Both the position numbers and the translations under genes were made by a program. From positions 964,490-1,028,489 of the forward strand of contig DDFK01000002.1 in NCBI GenBank assembly GCA_002337145.1: a stretch of 64,000 nt of DNA. The letters run 5' to 3'. The notes under the pieces are model-generated. The model saw nothing but the letters and a program-made list of their open reading frames with translations, made no database searches and was not told where the DNA came from. Source of the DNA: Chitinophagaceae bacterium UBA1930 (GTDB lineage: Bacteria > Bacteroidota > Bacteroidia > Chitinophagales > Chitinophagaceae). Each line of letters starts with the position of its first letter. Position 1 is the stretch's first letter. This document shows positions 24,887-31,518 of the stretch, in pieces.

Positions 24887-24973
24887 TTATTTGGTGGCAT
24901 TGTCCGCAATCGTGTCTGCCGGCTGGTCTGCCTGTAGGCTGTTTGCAGTTGCCTTGCTAACTACTTTTTTTTT
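24887..24973 (-). other. A9 slippery site and -1 frame extension
   Basis: Minus strand TCA AAA AAA AAG TAG carries the heptamer A AAA AAG directly before a stop. A -1 shift would add 25 residues (VVSKATANSLQADQPADTIA then DNATK) ending at 24,887. The added text is free of Cys, Trp and Arg and looks like the polar Ala/Asp/Thr tails of neighbouring virion proteins. The same heptamer occurs at 18.25 kb. Confidence 0.55.
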
Positions 24974-25110
24974 GAACCCAGTGCGAGCTTGTTGCCGGTG
25001 TCGGTGCCATCGGCAGCAACAACCTTAGCGGACTTCACTACAATGATTGACACTAGAACCATCAAGGCGAGCAACAGGAAAAGGTTTGCCCATTTGTTCG
25101 TAAAAAACAT
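24961..25110 (-). CDS. 49-residue membrane protein next to the capsid candidate
   Basis: Read from the ATG at 25,110: a short polar start, one membrane helix (residues 9-26, NLFLLLALMVLVSIIVV), then a polar segment ending GSKKK. It may be extended to 74 residues by -1 frameshifting. It shares a terminator-bounded unit with the capsid candidate. Confidence 0.62.
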   Translation of the reverse strand: MFFTNKWANLFLLLALMVLVSIIVVKSAKVVAADGTDTGNKLALGSKKK

Positions 25111-25261
25111 AAGATGAATTTTTGAGGTGATGAATGATTTGCACCGTGAAATTGCATCGATACATCAACGCTGTTGGTGTTGATGCATGGCAAACACATG
25201 CAAGCATTTGTTGTTGTGTTTTTCCGCTCCAAAGTGCATGGTTAAAGGCGGGTCCGGGCAA

Positions 25262-25290
25262 CAAAAAACCGCCCCTGTCATAGGGCGGTC
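25262..25290 (-). terminator. Terminator between the ATPase unit and the capsid unit
   Basis: Minus-strand stem ACCGCCC / GGGGCGGT with a 7-nt loop, then six T (complement of 25,263-25,268). It isolates the 27.7-25.3 kb transcript from the capsid-candidate unit. Confidence 0.85.
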
Positions 25291-25326
25291 AACCATTACA
25301 ATAACAATCAACATGAACAAAAAAAA

Positions 25327-25530
25327 TTATGGCTCCCCGAAAATCTGTATGAGTTCCTGCACTACCTGTGGCGGCAGCACACGCCTGTTACGGTCAATGA
25401 AAGGCTGCAACAGTTCCTTTGCTTTCGGGTTGATCTCCACCCAGTAATTGAACACTTCCAGCCTCACACTGTAGTACATGGCAAGGCCTGTCCGTGTACT
25501 GGGCAATATGATTGGTTTTGGGGCTGTCAT
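25327..25530 (-). CDS. Hypothetical late protein (67 aa)
   Basis: Small soluble protein (YYSVRLEVFNYWVEINPKAK; then VLPPQVVQELIQIFGEP) whose ATG overlaps the ATPase stop by 4 nt (ATGA). It has no membrane helix. Coupling to the ATPase suggests a role in packaging or assembly. Confidence 0.6.
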   Translation of the reverse strand: MTAPKPIILPSTRTGLAMYYSVRLEVFNYWVEINPKAKELLQPFIDRNRRVLPPQVVQELIQIFGEP

Positions 25531-26102
25531 TCATTGTCGTATATCACTTCGCAATAGTGCTGGTCAGGGTTGCTGTTGATCTTCACGGCCCTTTCCTTTA
25601 TCGTCCTGAAATTGCCGTACCTGCCTTTGAGGTCGGCTTCATGGTCAACCGTCTTGAACAGGAACATGAAATCATAGTTCATACCTATATTTCTGGGGAC
25701 GACCGATAGGTAGTGGTACATGAAAACAACATCGTTTTTCAGTTGCCTGTGATTCAGTATGAAAGCTATCCATTTTTTTGATGGCTTGTCGGCAACAAAT
25801 TTTTGTGCATCATCCAGTATAATCACTGTATTGGTGACATATATGTTCAATATATAAGCTACTTCTTCGATCTGGTCACTGTCGGTTAGCCATACCTGGC
25901 ATTTCCTACCCTTATGTTTTTTCAGTTGCTCCAATGTCAGTAAAGGGTATTCGTCTTTGGGGTATGCCGGATGGAACCCGGTGTTTACAACAACGATTTT
26001 CTTACCGGTCTTTTTTGCAAATTCCAGTACGATTGTCGTCTTGCCACTGAACTTCTTGCCAATGGCCAGTATCGAATAGTTCCTATTACCGTCATCCCTC
26101 AT
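25527..26102 (-). CDS. HerA/FtsK-like genome-packaging ATPase
   Basis: 191 residues with one P-loop domain. Walker A is GKKFSGKT (15-22), Walker B is VIILDD (93-98), and NHRQLKNDVVFMYHYLSVVP follows. An arginine after the Walker B strand and a string of DVVF-x-Y-H-Y-L are the pattern of HerA/FtsK-superfamily packaging ATPases of PRD1-like and related tailless viruses. It would pump DNA into preformed capsids. Being only 191 residues, it matches these small packaging enzymes and not a large terminase. Zot of filamentous phages is a related alternative, but it carries a C-terminal membrane helix that is absent here. Confidence 0.72.
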   Translation of the reverse strand: MRDDGNRNYSILAIGKKFSGKTTIVLEFAKKTGKKIVVVNTGFHPAYPKDEYPLLTLEQLKKHKGRKCQVWLTDSDQIEEVAYILNIYVTNTVIILDDAQKFVADKPSKKWIAFILNHRQLKNDVVFMYHYLSVVPRNIGMNYDFMFLFKTVDHEADLKGRYGNFRTIKERAVKINSNPDQHYCEVIYDNE

Positions 26103-26103
26103 G

Positions 26104-26676
26104 TTACCAGGCTAAGTGTTTACCAATGTTACCACCGATGCCCAGGGCTATGCCTGCCATCATGAAAAACTCGTCAGGTATCTTGCCGTAGTTCTTGATG
26201 ACCATTTTTTTCATGCCTGGTCGTATCATGTCCTTTATGGAATCACTGAACGGCAGGGATGCAAGGAAATCCTTTACAGTGGTGTCCACATCAAGCAGCT
26301 GGGCTTCCTTGCCCGTGTATTCCACTGTTGCACCCTGCTTCTTGTTTGCATTGATATTGGCGAGCAGTTCCTTCAGTTTGGCTGAACCATTTTCGTCAAT
26401 TGATGCAATCCTTTTCTTTTTTTTCTGGTTAGCTGCAATCTCGAAACATACCTGCTGCACGCCGTCAATCAGTGCTATGGCACTCGTGGTTGTGGTTTCT
26501 ATATAGTCCTCATCCAGTTCAACCGTTGACACATTGGTGCCTTCCTGACCAGTTGGCTGACTGTCCATTTCTTTCGGTTGTGGCTCAACAGTTTCTTCCG
26601 TACGCTTGCCTATACTGTCCATCACGTCGGCAACGGAGCTGTGCCTTTCTGTTACTTGGTCCGGGTTCATGCTCAT
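26104..26676 (-). CDS. Late protein with hydrophobic C-terminus
   Basis: 190 residues. A disordered acidic N-terminal half is followed by QKKKKRIASIDENGSAKLKE, a helical segment, and a hydrophobic end (EFFMMAGIALGIGGNIGKHL) that could touch a membrane. It lies 1 bp upstream of the ATPase gene. A tract of eight A within the KKKK codons carries A AAA AAG, but the shifted frame stops after a few codons. Function unknown. Confidence 0.62.
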   Translation of the reverse strand: MSMNPDQVTERHSSVADVMDSIGKRTEETVEPQPKEMDSQPTGQEGTNVSTVELDEDYIETTTTSAIALIDGVQQVCFEIAANQKKKKRIASIDENGSAKLKELLANINANKKQGATVEYTGKEAQLLDVDTTVKDFLASLPFSDSIKDMIRPGMKKMVIKNYGKIPDEFFMMAGIALGIGGNIGKHLAW

Positions 26677-26678
26677 GG

Positions 26679-27065
26679 TTACAGGTCTTTATATTTAGCA
26701 ATAACTGGCATCATGTTGTTGATGAACGAATAATCACTGGTATCGCCACTCAGTACACTTTTTATTATACCGGGCATCTTTGCGGTTATTGATGTGACCA
26801 TCATGAACTGGTTCTGTTTGACGATCTGGCCGTCCTTGTACATGCCCAGTGTCTCCACCACCTTCAGTGAGACATCCTTAATTGTTTTCAGGTCTGTACG
26901 CATTTCTGCATTGTCCTTCTGCAACTGTAAATAGTTTGTGGACAGGTTCTGTAGCAGTCCAATAAGTATAGGCGAAAGTGTTTTCAGTTCCCTACGTACC
27001 ACTTCCTTTTCTTCATCGGGCAACGAATTGAAAAGTTCTTCCTGTGTCATTGTTTCTACTTGCAT
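26679..27065 (-). CDS. Coiled-coil late protein
   Basis: 128 residues, mostly helical with a predicted coiled coil (NYLQLQKDNAEMRTDLKTIK). It resembles a scaffold or assembly chaperone by shape only. The ATG at 27,065 overlaps the upstream gene by 10 nt; the second ATG at 27,050 (MTQEEL) is just past its stop and is equally likely. Confidence 0.62.
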   Translation of the reverse strand: MQVETMTQEELFNSLPDEEKEVVRRELKTLSPILIGLLQNLSTNYLQLQKDNAEMRTDLKTIKDVSLKVVETLGMYKDGQIVKQNQFMMVTSITAKMPGIIKSVLSGDTSDYSFINNMMPVIAKYKDL

Positions 27066-27679
27066 CTTGGTAGTTTTATTTGATCGAATTTTGTGTAGTA
27101 ACCGTTTTTCAGTAGTGCAGGGCTGTAATCATCGGGGACGGAAAATGAAACATCTTTGCCCAGGCCAGTAACAGCCTTGTAGTTGATGGCAAAGTCAATG
27201 CACTGCTGCACGAAATGGCTTGCATTGGTTGTCATCCCTGCATCTATCCTCGCATCCATTACCTGCCTTACCTTTTCAGCGGATTCGCCGTTGAAATTGG
27301 TTGTAAGTATCAGCCTTTCACCTGTAGGCGGTTTGCCTGCACCGGCATGTCCTACCTGTAGCACTGTAACAGGTTTGCGTTTGCCCTTGTTTTCAGGTGT
27401 AACTATAGTTTCAGTAACTGTAGCAGTTCCCTTGTCCGCTTCACCATCATTTTCTACAATTGTATCGTCTGTGCCTTCAACTGTTACAGTCGCTTTGGTA
27501 TGCGTAGTGAAATGTTCTTCATACAAAGCCCTGATTTCTTCATCTGTAACTGCGGCACCTTCCTGTAATATGCCCCTGTCAACAAGTGTCTGCTTCAGTT
27601 CTTCAACTGAAATGACAGTTACTTCTTCTGTAGTGCCTGTGGATGGTTCGCCCTGCGGCTTGTCTTTGTCGAATTGCAT
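27056..27679 (-). CDS. First gene of the late block, unknown function
   Basis: 207 residues from the ATG at 27,679. The N-terminal half is acidic, with many Thr and Val residues, and probably disordered, with an EEIRALYEEHF-type helix. The C-terminal half is folded: GERLILTTNFNGESAEKVRQ, then a helical part and YYTKFDQIKL. I recognise no family. Its start faces the TTGTWACAA array, so it is the promoter-proximal gene of the late transcript. The earlier in-frame start (27,802) was rejected as it reads through AT-rich leader sequence. Confidence 0.6.
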   Translation of the reverse strand: MQFDKDKPQGEPSTGTTEEVTVISVEELKQTLVDRGILQEGAAVTDEEIRALYEEHFTTHTKATVTVEGTDDTIVENDGEADKGTATVTETIVTPENKGKRKPVTVLQVGHAGAGKPPTGERLILTTNFNGESAEKVRQVMDARIDAGMTTNASHFVQQCIDFAINYKAVTGLGKDVSFSVPDDYSPALLKNGYYTKFDQIKLPRCK

Positions 27680-28091
27680 AAGTGAAGTGTTGTGAAAACC
27701 AAAATTGCAGGCATGGAATGAGAATAAATTCTCAATTTTTGGCAGTGCATTTTTTGAAGGGAAGGGAGCGGGAGTTTTATCCAACGGTAAAAAAAACAGC
27801 AAAAAAAGCTGAACGACTTTTCATTGTTACAATTGTTACATTGTTACAACGTTGATTCACAGTAAGTTAGGGTGTAACAATTTGTAACAATTAACATACT
27901 TGTTACAAAATTAATATGAACTGTAAACCAATGATTTAGTAAATATGTATTTTAATGTAAACCGTAAATAACTAGAAACCAGTACTGTAACAATCTGTAA
28001 CAATGGGAAAGGGTGATTGTTACGCTTAACTGATTGGTTTTTAATGCTGTAACAATTGTAACAATTGTAACAGTAGTTTCTTCAATAAAAA
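27680..28091. promoter_or_regulatory. Gene-free hub with 12 TTGTWACAA repeats: candidate replication origin or operator array
   Basis: A 412-bp gene-free stretch between the minus-strand late block and a plus-strand small gene. It holds 12 full or near-full copies of the 9-bp near-palindrome TTGTWACAA between 27,824 and 28,072. Three copies at the left end read TTGTTAC and three at the right end read GTAACAA, each group spaced 8-9 bp, giving an overall mirrored layout. Two TGTAAACC variants (27,922 and 27,956) lie in the very AT-rich centre. Iterons bound by an initiator, or operators for a repressor, are both possible. A minus-strand -7-like TAATTTTG (complement of 27,906-27,913) lies inside. 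Confidence 0.65.
27824..28072. repeat. TTGTWACAA iteron-like array
   Basis: Copies start at 27,824, 27,833, 27,841, 27,873, 27,882, 27,900, 27,986, 27,996, 28,017, 28,048, 28,056 and 28,065. Some lack one terminal base. The centre, about 27,910-27,985, is free of copies and is almost pure A/T. Confidence 0.85.
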
Positions 28092-28331
28092 ATGCAAGTT
28101 TGCAGGATGGGTTATACAATGCATAACAGGCGGTTTGACGTGGAAACTTCCGCAGGCGTTTACTGGGTATATGAATACACTAACAATGTGGGGAGTGAAT
28201 ACGCTTGTCACGGCCCCAAAATGGAGGTAATATACCTTAGCCATTCGCAGGGTGAATGGTACCACAATGGCAAGGGACTGGAAGGCCTGGAAGCGGAACT
28301 GGCAGCCGCAATAGACGCACAAAAAAAATAG
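28092..28331 (+). CDS. Small plus-strand protein divergent from the late block
   Basis: 79 residues. The folded-looking text (FDVETSAGVYWVYEYTNNVG, MEVIYLSHSQGEWYHNGKGL) ends in an Ala/Glu helix (GLEAELAAAIDAQKK). No family recognised. It is one of the few plus-strand genes inside the element and begins 19 bp from the last TTGTWACAA copy, so it may be controlled by the array. Its final codons overlap the T run of the minus-strand terminator. An internal ATG at 28,110 is an alternative start. Confidence 0.5.
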   Translation: MQVCRMGYTMHNRRFDVETSAGVYWVYEYTNNVGSEYACHGPKMEVIYLSHSQGEWYHNGKGLEGLEAELAAAIDAQKK

Positions 28332-28349
28332 CTGTAGCCAACGCTACAG
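28320..28349 (-). terminator. Terminator of the 28.4-28.6 kb minus-strand gene
   Basis: Perfect 8-bp stem GCTGTAGC / GCTACAGC with a 4-nt loop followed on the minus strand by TATTTTTTTT. It stops the early transcript before the repeat array. Confidence 0.88.
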
Positions 28350-28363
28350 CCATTCCTTGTTAG

Positions 28364-28552
28364 TCACTCAATTACCTTTACTAGCCGTGCCAGTTCATGC
28401 AGGAAATACAGGTCGGCCCGGATGGCCTCCTCCAGGTCCACTGCGGAGAAGTGCACGCAGTGGTTGTGAACGTTGATCAGCCTTTCGGACAGCCCAGGTA
28501 CCGACTGGGCAAGTTCCTGTATTGCCTGCAACGCATCTGTTTGTTGGTGCAT
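28364..28552 (-). CDS. Small helical protein, duplicated downstream of the methyltransferase
   Basis: 62 residues, fully helical: SERLINVHNHCVHFSAVDLE followed by EAIRADLYFLHELARLV. No family recognised. A shortened, diverged copy lies upstream at 28,671-28,763. Confidence 0.6.
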   Translation of the reverse strand: MHQQTDALQAIQELAQSVPGLSERLINVHNHCVHFSAVDLEEAIRADLYFLHELARLVKVIE

Positions 28553-28628
28553 AGGTTTTCAGATTGGGTTACAGGTTGAGCAACTGAAATTAATATTAAA
28601 TAATAAAATGAATTGTTATAGTACCAAT

Positions 28629-28656
28629 AAAAAAGCCATTGCGGTATCAACGGCTT
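28629..28656 (-). terminator. Terminator after the truncated duplicate
   Basis: Minus-strand stem AGCCgTTG / CAAtGGCT with a 6-nt loop, followed by six T. Confidence 0.75.
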
Positions 28657-28670
28657 AACTGCTTTAAATG

Positions 28671-28763
28671 CTATTCAAGTTCTTCGACAAGTTCCGCCAG
28701 CTGTAGCAGGAAATACAGGTCCGTCCTGATTGCTTCGTCAAGGTCAACGGATGAGAAATGCAC
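28671..28763 (-). pseudogene. N-terminally truncated copy of the 28.36 kb gene
   Basis: Thirty codons readable from a GTG: VHFSSVDLDEAIRTDLYFLL then QLAELVEELE. It aligns with the C-terminal half of the protein at 28,364-28,552, with 21 of 31 positions identical when counted by eye over the shared part. The first half is replaced by AT-rich sequence with an in-frame stop, so it is a remnant of a tandem duplication, or a very short functional peptide. Confidence 0.6.
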
Positions 28764-28808
28764 GGCATTGTTGTATGTTTTGTAATGAATAAAAATTAGT
28801 TGTAAGTA

Positions 28809-29303
28809 TTACATTTTCATGAAGCAAAGCCAGTGAGTCTTTCCCCTTCCTGATGTATGACCAAATAATGGCTCCTTTTGTATGGCATGAAGCAATTTTG
28901 AGAGTTTTACATCTTTATCATGCCACTTAAAAATCAAAACCCCATTGGGCTTTAGAACTCGAAAACTTTCATTAACAGCTAACCTTAAATCTGTTTCCCA
29001 TGTAGGCAGTAACTGTCCGTATTTTTGACCCAAGATTGTGTTATATCCTAGCCATTTACTATGCGGCGGATCAATTACTACCATGTAAAAGCTTTCATCA
29101 GCAAAAGGCATTTCCCTAAAATCTGCAACAACGTCAGGCATCACAGTAGTTTCATCACCATATCCAGCAGAAAAAACCCCTGACCTTATATCAGCAAAAA
29201 GAACGTTTTTATTATTTTTGTCAAACCACATCATTCTTGACCCACAACAGGCATCCAATATTTTTTTACCCGATTGGACTTCTTTTAAATTGTGCACTCC
29301 CAT
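28809..29303 (-). CDS. SAM-dependent methyltransferase with DPPH motif
   Basis: 164 residues. KKILDACCGSRMMWFDK is the SAM-binding motif I region, and VVIDPPHSKWLG has the DPPH catalytic-type motif, followed by NESFRVLKPNGVLIFKWHDK. The DPP motif is typical of N6-adenine or N4-cytosine DNA methyltransferases and of RNA methyltransferases, and this short form is common in phages. It probably modifies the viral genome. It has no target-recognition domain. It lies two genes downstream of the C5 methyltransferase. Confidence 0.75.
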   Translation of the reverse strand: MGVHNLKEVQSGKKILDACCGSRMMWFDKNNKNVLFADIRSGVFSAGYGDETTVMPDVVADFREMPFADESFYMVVIDPPHSKWLGYNTILGQKYGQLLPTWETDLRLAVNESFRVLKPNGVLIFKWHDKDVKLSKLLHAIQKEPLFGHTSGRGKTHWLCFMKM

Positions 29304-29305
29304 AA

Positions 29306-29524
29306 TTATTTGTTGTTGAATTTTTGGAATACTTTTTTGAATGCTTTCATGCTCGGCAAGTCCAAAGCCGTCACACGGATTTTGCCTGCGATACAGTAGA
29401 AACTAACACCATCAACTTTCGCTTTTCTTATTGCGGCACACAGCTCGCAAAACCTGCCAGAATCGAAAGGGGCTTCATAGTTCCTTACAGTTGAAGGGCG
29501 ATTGAGATGTTTTAAAAATGGCAT
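29306..29524 (-). CDS. Hypothetical protein (72 aa)
   Basis: A small basic protein with CELCAAIRKAKVDGVSFYC in its centre. Its start overlaps the 3' end of the C5-methyltransferase gene by 50 nt and it ends 2 bp before the next methyltransferase gene. No family recognised. Confidence 0.5.
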   Translation of the reverse strand: MPFLKHLNRPSTVRNYEAPFDSGRFCELCAAIRKAKVDGVSFYCIAGKIRVTALDLPSMKAFKKVFQKFNNK

Positions 29525-30272
29525 GCTGACTGTTTTTATGATGGAATTTGATGCAGTTGAAAATGTGCTCGGCCATAACCGGCATTACGGCGTTGCCGAA
29601 TCCATGAATCCAAAAATTGTAGAAGGGAACGACATCACCTCTTGATATAGCAGTAACGTTTCTGAATCCGTTAGCCCTGCTAGTTGACAGTGATATAAAA
29701 GCCTCTGTTGGTGCCCACGTCCTAGATATGCCAAAAGAGCCTGGTGGTCGGAGTATTGTGTCCCAGCTTCCGCTGCACATGGGGTACGCAACAATGAATA
29801 GCCTTGTACGCTTTTGGGGATAGCCAAACTGGGAGCCTGATAGACAAATCCATTCCGCATCGTACCCCGCTGCGGATAGGTCACACAGGATCGTTTCCAT
29901 TCCCATTCCAGGCTTAAGCAGCTCTGTACTGTTTTCAATGATGACGTTAGTGGGTCTAGTTGCCCGAACAACGTCCATGCAGTTGTAATAGATACTGCTT
30001 TTTCCACCTTCAAGTCCCTTTTTCTTTTTTGATTTGTTGGCAATGGAGATGTCCTGGCAGGGGAATCCGAAAGAGAGAACAGAAGCATGTTCTGTGGGTG
30101 GGTCTGTGACAACATCTGTGTACTGTTTTGCATTTGGGTAACGTTTCTTTAAATAAGCCCTGCAATTGGCATCTATTTCGCAGTTGGCAATGTTCGTGAA
30201 GCCTGTTGCTTCCGCTGCTTCATCGAAGCCGCCAATGCCTGTGCAAAGGCTTATGTGGGTTAGTTCGTTCAT
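29475..30272 (-). CDS. dcm: DNA (cytosine-5-)-methyltransferase
   Basis: 265 residues, short for the family. Motif I reads SLCTGIGGFDEAAE; motif IV FGFPCQDIS carries catalytic Cys72; motif VI is ENS (usually ENV) at 113-115; motif VIII is PQKRTRLF; motif IX-X is GFGNAVMPVMAEHIF. The target-recognition region between VIII and IX is small. No restriction enzyme gene is adjacent, so this is an orphan enzyme, probably protecting the viral DNA from host restriction. Its stop overlaps the next small gene. Confidence 0.88.
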   Translation of the reverse strand: MNELTHISLCTGIGGFDEAAEATGFTNIANCEIDANCRAYLKKRYPNAKQYTDVVTDPPTEHASVLSFGFPCQDISIANKSKKKKGLEGGKSSIYYNCMDVVRATRPTNVIIENSTELLKPGMGMETILCDLSAAGYDAEWICLSGSQFGYPQKRTRLFIVAYPMCSGSWDTILRPPGSFGISRTWAPTEAFISLSTSRANGFRNVTAISRGDVVPFYNFWIHGFGNAVMPVMAEHIFNCIKFHHKNSQHAIFKTSQSPFNCKEL

Positions 30273-30502
30273 AGGGTAATTATGCCTAGTCGTTTTTCAA
30301 AAAATGGGCATTGCATGGCACTGTCGTTCGCCTTTATTTTTTTGTGGCCGTATGAAGTGCCACGTTGCGACTGCTTGCGGCAGTACCGGGTATCGTTGTA
30401 CTGGTGCCTGTAGCAATGCATACAGTTCTTGCAACGCATGCCCTTTGCGGGCTTCGGCTTTTCAGCCGGTGGCATTTCAAAAAGATTGTGCTGCTGAAAC
30501 AT
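30269..30502 (-). CDS. Small cysteine-rich protein (zinc-ribbon-like)
   Basis: 77 residues. CKNCMHC followed by YRHQYNDTRYC and CPFFEKRLG suggests a zinc-binding knuckle. Its stop overlaps the start of the C5 methyltransferase (ATGA), implying coupling. Function unknown. Confidence 0.6.
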   Translation of the reverse strand: MFQQHNLFEMPPAEKPKPAKGMRCKNCMHCYRHQYNDTRYCRKQSQRGTSYGHKKIKANDSAMQCPFFEKRLGIITL

Positions 30503-30818
30503 CGGAAACTGTTTTTAGTAGATGTGTATAGTTGTGGCCGTTTGTGTAGTTGACCTGCTTTTCGACTTGCATTTTGCCTACCAGCTTTATTTCAAACATC
30601 TTGGTTTTCAGTAGCGGGTGCAACAGTACAAGATGGCCGTCTGACATACGGTTAAAGAACCAACGCCCTGACCTTGTACGGATGAATTTTGGAGAAATGC
30701 AACGCATTGTTTTTTTGAGGTCATCAAAGCCACGGCAATAAAAAAAAATATGGTCGCCACTCTCCTGAAAATAGAAAGAGTCTTTGGGCTTAGTTGCCTT
30801 AACTAAAAAGTATTTCAT
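30477..30818 (-). CDS. Hypothetical protein (113 aa)
   Basis: A mixed alpha/beta protein (DSFYFQESGDHIFFYCRGFD; MFEIKLVGKMQVEKQVNY). No recognised family. Start overlaps the previous stop by 4 nt and its end overlaps the zinc-ribbon gene by 26 nt. Confidence 0.55.
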   Translation of the reverse strand: MKYFLVKATKPKDSFYFQESGDHIFFYCRGFDDLKKTMRCISPKFIRTRSGRWFFNRMSDGHLVLLHPLLKTKMFEIKLVGKMQVEKQVNYTNGHNYTHLLKTVSDVSAAQSF

Positions 30819-31186
30819 GGTAACGGTATTTGAAAGTCCATGTTTTCCAATAGTATGATTGACAATTGCTGGGTGTCCCAGTCGATGGCTCTGCCACTGT
30901 ACATATTGGCGATCATTGCAATGGTTGTTTCCTTGTCGAAACCAGTATCCTGGTAGCAGGTGAACTCCGGCAACTGGTCAATCTTGCAGTTGCGTATAGC
31001 AATGATCTTCGCATCGATCTTGTAGTCGTTGTTTACAATGATCCTGTAGAAACTGCCTACACGGTATTTTGCATTGTTGCACAGCCGTATCGTTGTAAAG
31101 AACCGGCAACGGGTCTTGCCGTTGTAGTTATGCACAAAACCGATGTCACCGGCGAAGTGGAACCTTGGTTGTTGAATGAAGGGCAT
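30815..31186 (-). CDS. Hypothetical protein, PUA/ASCH-like
   Basis: 123 residues from the ATG at 31,186, placed 10 bp after the upstream ATPase stop. YRVGSFYRIIVNNDYKIDAK, then IIAIRNCKIDQLPEFTCYQD resembles the strand-rich core of ASCH/PUA-like RNA-binding domains, but this is a weak impression. Function unknown. Confidence 0.5.
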   Translation of the reverse strand: MPFIQQPRFHFAGDIGFVHNYNGKTRCRFFTTIRLCNNAKYRVGSFYRIIVNNDYKIDAKIIAIRNCKIDQLPEFTCYQDTGFDKETTIAMIANMYSGRAIDWDTQQLSIILLENMDFQIPLP

Positions 31187-31196
31187 GGCTGTAAGT

Positions 31197-31511
31197 TTAT
31201 CGTTCAAGTTCAATGATCTCAACACCTGGAAAATATTGTTCAATTTTCTTGGTGCTGGCCAAATTGCTTTGCACGGTCAGGATGAAATGTGTATCGTAAT
31301 GTTCGATTTCCTTTAGTGACCTGGCAAGTGCCTTTAAGTGTTTTGGGCTGACATCATCAATCTCTATAATGCCGCTTTGGGATGCCTGCATTTTAATGAT
31401 TGTGGAAAGGCTGATAGTGTAAGGTTTCTGCCCCTTTAGGATTTTGTTTGCAAGGGTGGTCTTGCCTGAACCCTGCTTGCCCCGGATAATCTGTGTAATC
31501 ATATTGATCAT
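31197..31511 (-). CDS. Minimal P-loop ATPase (104 aa)
   Basis: Walker A GKQGSGKTT (residues 11-19) at the very start, a Walker B-like IIEIDD in the middle and THFILTVQSN as a sensor-like strand. At 104 residues it is about half the size of a normal P-loop domain. It resembles a stripped HerA/FtsK-like ATPase and not a DnaC or AAA+ loader. It follows the primase-helicase gene by 7 bp, so a helicase-loading or DNA-translocation role is inferred. The element therefore encodes two different P-loop ATPases outside the helicase. Confidence 0.6.
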   Translation of the reverse strand: MINMITQIIRGKQGSGKTTLANKILKGQKPYTISLSTIIKMQASQSGIIEIDDVSPKHLKALARSLKEIEHYDTHFILTVQSNLASTKKIEQYFPGVEIIELER

Positions 31512-31518
31512 TGTTTTG

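Noticed and set aside
25025..25264. A 79-residue minus-strand frame upstream of the capsid candidate
   Set aside because: It overlaps in another frame the 49-residue membrane protein (24,961-25,110), has no helix or motif, and begins inside the leader.
25527..26102. Zot protein of a filamentous phage (inovirus)
   Set aside because: The ATPase lacks the C-terminal membrane helix of Zot, and the element is far too large, with no rolling-circle replication protein.
26400..26430. A third A AAA AAG tract in the gene at 26.1-26.7 kb
   Set aside because: The -1 frame stops within a few codons, and the zero frame continues through a sensible protein, so no recoding is indicated.
27824..28072. CRISPR array
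   Set aside because: Repeat units are 9-bp near-palindromes with irregular short spacing, not 24-40-bp repeats with uniform spacers, and no cas gene is present.
28041..28322. A 93-residue minus-strand frame opposite the 28.09 kb gene
   Set aside because: Cys/Leu-rich mirror of the plus-strand gene; it would run into the repeat array and cover the terminator.
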